A stretch of 64,000 nucleotides of DNA from Ampullaceana balthica (Eukaryota; Mollusca; Gastropoda; Lymnaeidae), in assembly GCA_944989445.1 (NCBI GenBank), contig CALYLW010000322.1, positions 699,148 through 763,147 of the forward strand, written 5' to 3'. Positions 12,568 to 22,559 of this stretch are shown in pieces (position 1 is the stretch's first letter; each line of letters begins with the position of its first letter). The notes beneath the pieces were generated by a model. That model was not told the DNA's origin, ran no database searches, and saw only the letters and a list, made by a program, of their open reading frames with translations. A program made the position numbers and the translations under genes.

Positions 12568-13331
12568 TGTATAGAACCTCGTTCCTTGTGTGTGACTAAC
12601 TCTCTCTGCTTTCACTCAATTCTTCTTAATTACTGGTCACACTTGTCTTATCATAATCAAACACCAAACTCCAAGACTACATGAACACTTATGATTACTT
12701 AATTGCTTCACTCATTGACTCCAACATACACTGAAATCTAACTTCACATAAGTAAAGGCAAACTGTACTAAATCAATTCTACTATCTCTGTCTATCATCT
12801 ACAGTCTACAATCTACTCTCTTCCCTAGTCTGCCCTCTGTTCTCATGAGTGCCTCCCCTATAATACCCCTCAGACTCCGCCCCTAAAATTCCTTTGTCCG
12901 ATGTAATCTGTCAATCATCTGGAACCACACCTATTTAGACTGGGGTGGGGCCGGTTTGACCTAACTGTCTCTGGTGAGACCCCCACCACTTACCTACCCC
13001 TACCCAGACCACCTGCGCATCTGGTCATCCTATCTACCCTGGGGCATTTCACACCTTGGCCAGTCCCGCGGACTCCCGTGGTCGGCTACTTCTATCATCT
13101 CCGAATCTACTGACCAGGCCAATTAACACCAGACTACAATTTTAATGCCTGTGGTCACCCTGGTAAGGTCTACCAACCACCTGGACTAAGCTTCTGCGCG
13201 GAAAATTATTCACTACAGAAATACACTTTTCACGCCTCTGGTCACCCCGGTCAGTTCTACGATGGCTCACGCGCACCTTCAAAGGACCTTTGTCTCTTTG
13301 AATGCAAAATAACTGCCTTAGGATCTCCACA
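12568..13331 (-). mobile_element. Solo LTR, minus orientation
   Basis: On the minus strand it starts TGTGGAGATCCTAAGGCAG and ends GAACGAGGTTCTATACA. It shares the GGCCTGGTCAGTAGATTCGG, TCTCACCAGAGA and CAAACCGGCCCCACCCC blocks with 1450-2098. It is flanked by ATAT on both sides (12564-12567, 13332-13335). No internal element sequence was seen on either side. Confidence 0.7.
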
Positions 13332-13677
13332 ATATAATTAATATGAACATAACTTGTCCTGTCATGACTAATATTTCACGTTCAATATTGTTAAAGACAA
13401 TAACTTATCCAATAAACTAAATCCAAGGTTGGTTGGACATGCAGCCCTCACGTCCACTTGACTGTATAATATAATATTACTACTCAGGACATTCAATTTT
13501 TCCCGCAAAGTGCCAAGAAAAGGAAGAATAGAAGGATCATTTATATAATTGAAAATATTTTTTTGTGTATATCACATCAGTTGGAAAATGTCAAACTATA
13601 AACCAGTCTTGTGCTTTCTCTACATCTTAATTTTTTATAAACATTTGTTTAATATCTGTTGTTTTCTTATTGAACAG

Positions 13678-13829
13678 GAAACCAAAATGATTGGCCCAGC
13701 AGAAACCACAATGATGTTGTTGTCGTTGTAGATTTTACGTTCTGTGGAGCTGCTCTCTTTGTCGTTTCAGTTTTCCTAAGTTTCATGCTAGGAGTTTGCT
13801 TTGGAAAAATCAGTAAAATTAATTTGTAA
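13678..13829 (+). CDS. Possible last exon of a membrane-protein gene
   Basis: A pyrimidine-rich acceptor (GTTGTTTTCTTATTGAACAG) precedes a frame beginning in the third base: NQNDWPSRNHND, VVVVVDFTFCGAALFVVSVF, LSFMLGVCFGKISKINL, stop at 13827-13829. This would be a short outside stalk, one membrane helix of about 23 residues and a short basic tail, as in the 3' exon of a type I membrane protein. No partner exons were found upstream, where TE sequence dominates. It could be chance. Confidence 0.3.
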
Positions 13830-14063
13830 GGTTTTTATTTGTCCCCATAGCAACCTCTCGCCATCATCAGATTTATCTAGTTCACTGCACAGTTTATTTT
13901 ATGTTACATCATTTTACATATATGTAAATCACTTCAAACTTTGTGTACAAAATAGGTTTTTTTAAAACTTCTAAGGATATTGTTCAAAATATTTTTTTAA
14001 ATTTCGAAGAAAGTTAAAAAGTCTAATAGTTTGCAGGAATTCTTTATAGAACTAAAGTGAATC

Positions 14064-15083
14064 CAGTGGCGTAGCATGGGTATGTGCCACCCGGGGCAGA
14101 ACCAATGTTTGCCACCCCAGCCCTGTAAAGTATGTTGATGCTATTTATTTTAAAAATATAATTTTAAAAAGAAATTAATAAGGACACTATGCGGTTTTAA
14201 TTTTTAATGTTAGAAATAAATAGAAGAGCTTTCATTTCTTGAATAAATTTGAAGTCTTCTGTTTTTCTTCAATGCATAATCTTAGATACATCAATATTGT
14301 GAACCATGCCATGCTCAGTAGCCAAAATAACGTTATTGATCGTAATTAATTTTTCATTGGCTTAATTTTAGAGAAGCTTCTCTGACAACTGGTATTACTT
14401 GTGACAAATGTACGGAATATTCAAAATAAATATATTATATGAGGCAAGGTAACTTCGAGTCTAAATATCTAAATAAACTTGAATAAATCAAGTGGGTATT
14501 GAATTCATTAGGTCATTTTTTTTTCACTCGTAAGGTAAGATAATCCTTCATTGACAATGTCATGGGAGACCTTTTAAAACTATATTACTGATTTTCTGGT
14601 AGCTTTAATTGATTCTTCAAGTTTGACAGCGGCCCCATCAAATTGCTGCCCTGAGCATTCGATGGGCTCATGTTTGAAATTGATAAGGTACAGTAATTTA
14701 TGCTTTACACCAGGAGCGGTTGTCAAATTTGAAGAATCAATTAAAAATACTAGCAAATCAGTGTCACATAAGTTACCAGCAAATCAGTGTCACATTTTTA
14801 TACTACGTAAGCCTCTTTGATTTTCAGTTCAGTAGCTTAAGTCTAAGTATCAGAAGAATTTATATCCCGTTTTTTGAAGTTTGATGTTTTAGTATTCAAA
14901 ACATTTACATATGTTATGAGAGTCATTTATTTCTTTTATCGATTTTTATTGGTTTTTAATTAATTTATTTTTTAAATCTCCACTTTCTTTTAAAAAACAT
15001 CATTTGAGACGAGGAATTTGCCGCCCCTGACAAAGTGCCACCAGGGGAATTTTCCCCCTTGCCCCCCTCTCGCTACGCCACTG
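14064..15083. mobile_element. 1.02-kb hAT-like non-autonomous transposon
   Basis: Ends CAGTGGCGTAGCATGGG and (inverted) CAGTGGCGTAGCGAGAGGGG. Flanks AGTGAATC (14056-14063) and AGTTAATC (15084-15091) match at 7 of 8. Inner subterminal sequences near both ends carry TGCCACCC or its complement. No transposase frame. Confidence 0.85.
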
Positions 15084-15091
15084 AGTTAATC

Positions 15092-16390
15092 TATGTTTCT
15101 TTTTATAACCTTGTACATTGAGCAGCTAAATTTTGCCTCGTTTTGCTTGTTTAATGTGCAAATCAAAATTGCCTCATTAGATGAGCATTTTGAATTAGGC
15201 AGCTTGAAATATTTTTATTGAATTTTTAACCACTATTTGTACCAACGAAAGTAATCAAAAAGTAGAACCCATAATTTACCTGAAATAAAATTTTAATGTG
15301 TTTTCTTTGTTTCAAACAGAAACTTAATATTCTTTCACATTTTTTTTGCTGAAGAACTTTTTTTTCTCTCTCCTGATTTAGCCTATTTCTTAGTTAGACA
15401 ACACAAAGATAACCTAACACAACTCTCAGATGTAAATAGTGATACAAACACTTTTCTTTTTCCGTATACAAAAACAAAAATATACAAACGCTCTGTCTTC
15501 CGGTCCGGAATCGGCAATAATTTTCTGTGTGTCTGTAACAGATCAGTTTTATTTTGTTTCTTAGTGAGAATTGCTCTTATCACCCTTGGTATCATCATTA
15601 TGATCACCTCAACCTAATCATTTTACCAACACCCCCTCCCACCAACAATGTGAATAAAATGACCATGTTGATACTGATACATCACTATGAAATATTATAA
15701 TTTAATTATAATATCAAATATTTTTTACAACATAAAAAGCTATAGCAAGAGTTAAAATGAACTTAAGATATATTTGTGTACAAATGTTGACCTTTGAACT
15801 CTGAGACTGACTTTAATTGTATCCTACTCATTGTGCGAAAACTAGCGTTTTTAAATAAGTATAGAACTATTGTAAAATGTCCTATGTCACTTAACATTGA
15901 AATTAAGATGCATTTTTTAAAATGATTATAACTTCAATCTACAAAAATAGATCTGATTTGATATTTCTTTTTGTTACATGTTTAATATTGACAAGTGTAA
16001 TAGTGACTTCACTTTTAATAGATTATAACTATTCTAGATAGCTGATATGTTTTAATAACATTTTAAAAAAAAGAATTCAAACATAAAAGAAAACACTCCC
16101 GGAATGGTATTTCTGTGATTTGATTTGAATTTCTGTTTAAATATAAAAGCCACAGCTGAATTGAAGCCATTGGAATAAACTGAGCTATAAATAGATCAAT
16201 GGTAAATGTCTTATCTCATTTAACATTGAAATGTATTTTGTTATGTTTATAGTTTTTATTTTTATGAATAGATCAGATTTGATCTGTCTATTTGTTACAT
16301 GTTCAATATTGAGTAGTTAAATAGTTACTTTGCTTTTTTAATGATGATAGGTTGTGCCTTCACTGAATTCTTTGCCAGATCGCTTATCTA
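15092..16390. other. AT-rich region, nothing recognised
   Basis: Two blocks near 15890-16040 and 16200-16330 resemble each other (CATTTAACATTGAAAT-type and GTTACATGTTCAATATTGA text), so a diverged duplication is possible. No gene. Confidence 0.4.
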
Positions 16391-16513
16391 GAACACAAGA
16401 CCAATGAGTATGTCTGTGACAGAATAACCGCCCTTGCGGGCCGTCAAGAAACCATTATAGTGACAATTGAGAGACGCGAGCTAGCATTTTTGGGTCATGT
16501 GCTGCGATGTGAT

Positions 16514-17847
16514 CAGAGTCTTAGCTAGGTTTTTGGCGCCCTTGGATAATTTATTTTTGGCGCCCTTGATAAATTGACAAGTTTCAGCTTTGCGATTTTT
16601 TCATTTGTTACAAAATTATTGTATTTCTCTAATTTTATTTATGAGAATAATTCAATAGTTTGACAGTGACAGTCATACAACGTGATAATAAAAAAATGCA
16701 TAAGACAGGAGAAATACTAAATTGCATTTTATTTTTTAATAAATAATACCAAATAAATTGGTGGATAAAACGGGATATTTTTGCGATATTAAAGAATACA
16801 GCAAAACTTGAAGTAACGTGTATTATAAATAAAAACAATAGAGTCAATGTGTCATACTCACTATCTCATGCATAACGATAGAAACTCACAATTAAAAGTA
16901 AATTTAAGTAAGACTCCACCGACTACAGCTCAGCACTTCCGTTAGCTGGCGTATTGGCATGTTGCTAAGCAGTAAAGGTATCATGTGGCATTTTGACTCA
17001 AAAATAATTCGAGTAAATTCTCCATATGTTTCCTTCTTTCAACAAAATTAAACAAAGGATTCACTTGCTTACCTTTACTGCTGCAAGAATTAGGAATTGT
17101 GATTATGCACAAAATACTTGAATATAAAGATTATTAAAATAATTTCGTGTTAATGGATATTACGAAAAAGTACCTATAATCAAGAAAATTAAGTTTCTTA
17201 GAGCAGCGCTTCTCAAACTTTTAAGTATCGTGGACCGCAGGAATTTTCATTTGACCAGGGACCAGTGAACTATTTTCATTGTACTGACGTGGTAGCGAAA
17301 TGTTATTAATTTATTATTATTATTTTTGGTTTAATTTTATGTCCTTAATAACGAAAAAATTGACATATTCTATTGGGTCAGTAATAATGGCCGCAAATAA
17401 GGGATTTTAATTATATTTGTCTGTCATTTCCTGGTAACTTCTGCGGCCAACCAGTGGATGGCCCACGGACCGGCACCGGTCCGTGGACCACCACTTTGAG
17501 AAGCACTGTCTTCGAGTAAATTAGATCAACATAGCTATCCATGTTTGCACGATTGTAATAAATATAAATAAAACAAAACTAATAACCCAAATACATTTAA
17601 TACATAATTTACCCTTTTTATTGTTAACTGCTTTATTAACTGCATGTTAACTGATATATTTTTTATTAATAAGTTTTTGCGTTTAACGTAATTCATTGTA
17701 TTTCGTTATTTTTTTCTAGGTGAAAAAAATTTGTCGTCGCTTTTTTTAAAACAAAATCGTACACAGTAAAAATTTTGATTTTGGTATAATACCCCTGTTG
17801 GTGTCTACCTGGGAGGCACGCCCCCGCCCCCCCTGGTGACGCCACTG
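16514..17847. mobile_element. Non-autonomous hAT-like transposon (outer)
   Basis: The right end is GGTGACGCCACTG (inverted CAGTGGCGTCACC). The left end CAGAGTCTTAGCTAGG is a degraded match to the CAGTGGCGTAGCTAGG type of end, followed by TTTTTGGCGCCC. No transposase frame. It interrupts a LINE fragment and itself contains another hAT-like element at 17204-17508. The target duplication is not clear. Confidence 0.5.
17204..17508. mobile_element. 305-bp hAT-like MITE with 8-bp duplication
   Basis: Ends CAGCGCTTCTCAAACTTT and (inverted) CAGTGCTTCTCAAAGTGG. Flanks TCTTAGAG (17196-17203) and TCTTCGAG (17509-17516) match at 7 of 8, as expected for hAT. It contains a CCGGCACCGG palindrome. No coding capacity. 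Confidence 0.85.
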
Positions 17848-18145
17848 CTCCAAAGTACCTCAGAAAAAAAGCAGAAAGGGGCCGACGAAGAGGTCATGAT
17901 AACATAAAGATTGGACAGGGTCAGGATTGAAGTTAAATGAATTACTGGCACTCCTCAAGATAGGCGAATTTGGGGTTGTTGTCTGTTGATGTGTCCATGC
18001 GCTGCCCAACGGTCACAGAACTGATGATGATGATGATGATGATGAAGCCTACACTAGATATTGTTTACGTGTTGATAATTTTATAGGTTTAACAAGAATT
18101 TATGACAAATATGCCTACATAAAGAGAATAATTAAAATGGATTTT

Positions 18146-18590
18146 TAAATACCTTATATTAACTTCACCGCCGTCTCTCTCTCTGTCTTGGGCGGGCGGA
18201 AAAACAAAAGTAAAAAATGACACACTTCCTGTGATGCAATCGAGCTGAAATTTTGCACATAGACTCGTGTCACATAACAATGTATCGTATCAAAATTTCA
18301 GATTGATCGAACGTAGGTAATTAAATTAATGCATTTTTAGTTTATCTCTACATATGTAATTCAATTTCACAGTTTGTTATTGTTTCTCTTTCACGTGCCA
18401 GTTGAGTTAACGCGTTGACACCACCCGTCGATGTCCACACCCCCTTCCCCCGGTTTTAAAGCCAGTGGAGATAATTCGGTTTCAGTCTGTAAATGTTTTT
18501 CGCGTTTGAACATACTCAATACTTTTAGTTATGTCTCATATATAAGGGATTTATAGTCAAAAACTTTGTTTTTACGGGTTTTTTTTAAGC
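18146..18590. mobile_element. Diverged fourth copy of the ~470-bp element
   Basis: Starts TAAATACCTTATATTAACTT and ends ATAAGGGATTTATAGTCAAA then ACGGGTTTTTT. It shares GAGCTGAAATTTTGCA and TCAAAATTTCAGATTGATCG with the copies at 9.5-11.2 kb. It has lost the four GGTGCGTATT motifs. Confidence 0.6.
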
Positions 18591-18844
18591 ATCAAATCCA
18601 AGCACTACTTTAATTGTATTTCTGTAAATTTGATATCAATTTAATTTTTTTAAAATGTTTAAAATATAAAAGACTCGGCTGAATAAAATTTGATGGAAAA
18701 AATTGAGCTAAAATCAATGGTTTTAATAACTTGATTATGTAGATGAACCTAAGTAAACTTATGTACACAAATTGAGCTTTATAAATCATTAGGTCAAAAT
18801 GTGGAGTTGTATTATATGTAACTCAAATTGCGCGTGATTTCGCT

Positions 18845-21800
18845 GGTATTAGCTATGTCATTGTTTTTTTACGCGTGCGTAAGCGTTTTTGTGTGTGCCT
18901 ATTTTGCGCGTTTTTGCGCGTGATTGTTAGCGCAATTGTGTGCGTGGTTTCGGGCAATTGTGCGCCGCCGCGCATTTCTGCACGTCATTGCGCATTTCTA
19001 GGCTTCGCTGTGCATAACTGGGCGTCGCTTTGCAAATCTTTGAATCGCTGCGCATTTCTACGCGTCGTTGCCCATATCTGCGCGTCAATGCACAAATCAG
19101 CATTTATTACTGCACCACGTTGCGCACTTCTGCGCATCGCTTCGCATTGCTGCGGGATGCTTGCAGCATATTTATGTGCGTGCCTGCGCATTTCTGTGCG
19201 TCGCTGCACATATCTGCGTGTCGCTGCTCAAATCAGTGATTCAATGCACATATTTTCGCGTCACTGTGAATTTCCTGAGGATTTCTGCTCATCTATGTGC
19301 ATTTTGACGCTTAGTTGCGCGTTGCTGCGCATATTTTGGGGGTCACTGCGCATTTCTGCGCCTCGCTGTGGATTTGTGCGCTGATCTGAGCGTCAATGCG
19401 CATATCCCTGCTTCAATGCGAATTTCTGCGAGTCTTTGTGCATTTTCGCGCTTATTTGTGCATCACTGCATATTTATGCGATTCGCTGCGCATATCTGAG
19501 AATCGGTGCGCATTTATACGTGTTGCCGCGAATATCTCCGCGTCTATGCGTATTTTTGGCCGTCATTGCGAATTTCTGTGCGTCACTACGCATTTCTGCA
19601 CAGCGCTGAGCACTTCTGCGCCTCGCTTCTCATTTTCTTTGCGTCGCTTTGCTTTTCTGCACGTCTTTTCTAAATTCTGCGCGTCACTGCGCATTTATGC
19701 GCGTCGCTGAACATATCTGCGCTACCCTGAGCATATCTGTGCGCCGCTGCGCATTTCTGCACGTCATTGTGACTTTCTTTGTGTCGCTGCGCATTTCTGT
19801 GCGTCATTGCGCATTTCTGTGCATATCTGCACATCGCTGGGTATTTCTGCGCATCGATGCACATTTAAGCGCGGAGATACGCATTTTTACGCAACGCTGA
19901 GCATTTATGCGCCTTCCTTCTCATTTATGTACGTCGGCACGGTCTTCTGACGTCGCTGTTCATTTCTGCGCGTCACTGCGTTTTTCTGAACGTCGCTGCG
20001 CAATTCTGCACATCGCTGGCGGATTTTAGTTAGCGCATAGCGAAGCATTTCTGCGCGTCTATGCAAATATCCCTGCGTCTACCAATCGGTGCGCATATCT
20101 CCGATTTTATGCGATTTTCTAGGCGTCCCTGCGCCTCGCTGCGCATATCTGCGCATCGCTGTGCATTTCTGCGCGTCACTGCTGTTTCTGCGCGTCACTG
20201 CGCACATCTGTAAATCTGTGTGCATTTCTGCGCGTGGATGCGTATAACTCTGCGTGGCTGCGTATAACTCTGTGTCGCTGAACACTTCTGCGCGTCACTG
20301 CGCATGTGCTTAGCCGCATATATCTGCGCATCTCTTTGAATTTCTGCGCGTCGCTACGCCATTTTGTGCATTCTTAGGATTTGTGCGCATTTCTGAACGT
20401 CCTTCTGCATTTTGGCGGTTAGTAGCTCGTCGCTGCGTATTTCTGCGTGTCGTTGCGCATTTCTATGCGTCTCTGTGTCTTTCTGCACGTCGCTGCACAT
20501 TTCTGCGCATCACTTGGCATTTCTACGCGTCGCTGCGCATACCTGGGTGTTGCTGCTCATTTCTGCGAATTGTTGCGAATTTCTGCGCGTGCCTTCGCAT
20601 ATCTTCATTTCATTGTGCCTATCTGCGCACCGCTGCGCAGTTCTGCACGTCACTGCGACTTTCTGCTAATTTCTTAGCCTCTTTGTGCATTTTGGCGCTT
20701 AGTTGTGGGTCAATGCGCATTTCTGCGTGTCACTAAAAATTTATGCGCCTAGTTGTGAATTTCTGCGCGTCGGTGCGCATATCTGCGCGTTAAATGTCTG
20801 CGCATCTTTGTGCATTTTTGCGCTACGTTGTGCGTCACAGCATATTTCTGCGCATCACTGTGCATATCTCACTATCGATGCGCATTTCTACGCGTTGACG
20901 CTCATATCTTCGCGTCTATGCAGTTTTCTTGGCGTCGCTGCGCATTTCAGCTCGTCGCTGCGTATATCTGCGCGTAGCTGCGCATTTCTGTGCGTCGTTT
21001 CGCATATCTTCACGTCATTGTGCATATCTGTGCCACTGCGCAGTTCTGCACGTAACTGCGACTTTCTGCGCGTTGCTGAGCATTTCTGCGGGTCTTTGTG
21101 CATTTTGGCGCTTTCTTGCGCTACACTGCGCCTTTCTGCGTGTCGCTGCGAATTTCTGCGCCTTGCTGCGAATTTCTGCCCGTCAGTGCGCAAGTCTGCG
21201 TGTCAAGGCTCAAATCCCTGCGTCGTTGCGTATTTCTGCGCGTCGTTGCTCATTTCTGCGGATCAATGAACATTTCTGCGCACCTTTGTGTATTTTTGCG
21301 CTAAGTTGCGCATCACTGAATATTTCTGCGCATCACTGCGCATATCTGCAAATCGGAGCGCATTTTTACACGTTCCTGTGTATATCTTCGAATTATGTGG
21401 ATTTCTGAGCGTCATTTGCGCATTTTTGCCCATTTTTCGCGTTGCTGCGCATTTCTGCGCGTCGCATCTAATTTCTGCGCGTAATTGCACATTTCTGCGT
21501 ATCGCTGCACATTTCTTCGCATCGCCTCACGCCGCTTTGCATTTCTACACGTAGCTGCATTTCTGCACGTCCTTGCATATATATGCGCATATCTGCAAGT
21601 CGCTGCGTATTTCTAAATGTCGTTGCCGTTTCAGTGCGTCGCTGTGAATTTCTGCGCGTTGCTGTGAATTTCTGCTTGTCGCTGCGCATTTTTGCACGTC
21701 GCTGTGCATATCTGCGTGTCGCTGCGTATGTCTGATTGTCGCTGCGCATTCATGCGTGTCACTGCGTAACTCTACACGTCTTTTTGCATTTCTTCGCGTG

Positions 21801-22275
21801 GCGCGTTCGTGTGCATCGTTGTTTGTTTGTTTTTATCCGTGTGCGTCCCTCTGTGTCTGAGTGCATCCTTGCGCAATCATGAGCATCCATGAGTGTTCGT
21901 GTGTGTTCGTGTGTGACCCTGTTTGTCCGTGTGCGTCCGTGTTCATTCTTATGTAAATATTTGAGCATATTTATTAATGTTTGCGTTTTGCTTCGCATTT
22001 TTCGGCATCATGGTTCACATCGCTGCGTATTTTAGCGTCGCTGCGCATGTTAGTTTGTAGCTCTAAATTTTTTCGCGTCGCTGTTTAGTGCGTTGCTGTG
22101 CATATTTACGCGTCGTTGCTATTCATTTTAGTTGCAAAGATGCGATGCGACGCGGAAAAAATAAGTTGCTATGCGCAAAAATTCGCAGAAACGCAAGAGG
22201 CGCATATATGAGCCAAAATAAGCACCGATGCGCAAAAATGCACAGTGACGCATAGAAATGCGAAGCAACGACTAA
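18845..22275. repeat. CpG-rich 20-bp satellite array
   Basis: About 160 diverged units of CATTTCTGCGCGTCGCTGCG. Because 20 is not a multiple of 3 and the unit has no stop, all reading frames stay open for long stretches and give false proteins rich in CAFLRISARR-type text. From 21800 the unit drifts to GTGTGCGTCC-type forms. At 22130-22275 the units run on the opposite strand. Confidence 0.9.
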
Positions 22276-22378
22276 ACATTCACATTAGTGTGCGTGGTTT
22301 TGCATGTGATTGTATTAGTTTTTAGGGTGTTTTTTATCGTGTCTATATATGTTTTTTACTGAGTGTTTATGATTTTTT

Positions 22379-22410
22379 AAACGCAATTTCCCATGGGGAA
22401 AATTGCGTTT
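22379..22410. repeat. 32-bp near-perfect palindrome
   Basis: AAACGCAATTTCCCATGG followed by GGAAAATTGCGTTT. Arms of 14 bases differ by one base. It sits about 100 bases after the end of the CpG-rich satellite. Confidence 0.8.
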
Positions 22411-22559
22411 ATATTTTTGAAATGTCTGTAATGTTTGATCCTGCAACTCCTTCTGAACCATACCAGATAGATGGTTTGGGTCTTTTGCAAATATGTTAAG
22501 GAGGTCTCAAGGTTGTGCAAGGGCCAAAAATATACCTAAAAGGTTTAGTGGATTTCCTG

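Larger units (their letters stand above)
16395..18045 (+). pseudogene. LINE C-terminal fragment split by a transposon
   Basis: The left part (16395-16513) reads AYLEHKTNEYVCDRITALAG, RQETIIVTIERRELAFLGHV and LRCDQ. The right part (17848-18005) continues with a degraded KRRRGRPR-like region, and VSMRCPTVTE, and ends in a (TGA)n tail. The two halves flank 16514-17847. Confidence 0.6.

Noticed and set aside
1450..13331. A single LTR retrotransposon bounded by the two similar LTRs
   Set aside because: The LTRs are in opposite orientation, have their own ATAT flanks, and the DNA between them has no gag or pol.
18875..21750. Several ORFs of 60-190 codons on both strands rich in Arg, Cys, Ala and Phe
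   Set aside because: All come from the 20-bp satellite unit, which has no stop codon in any frame.
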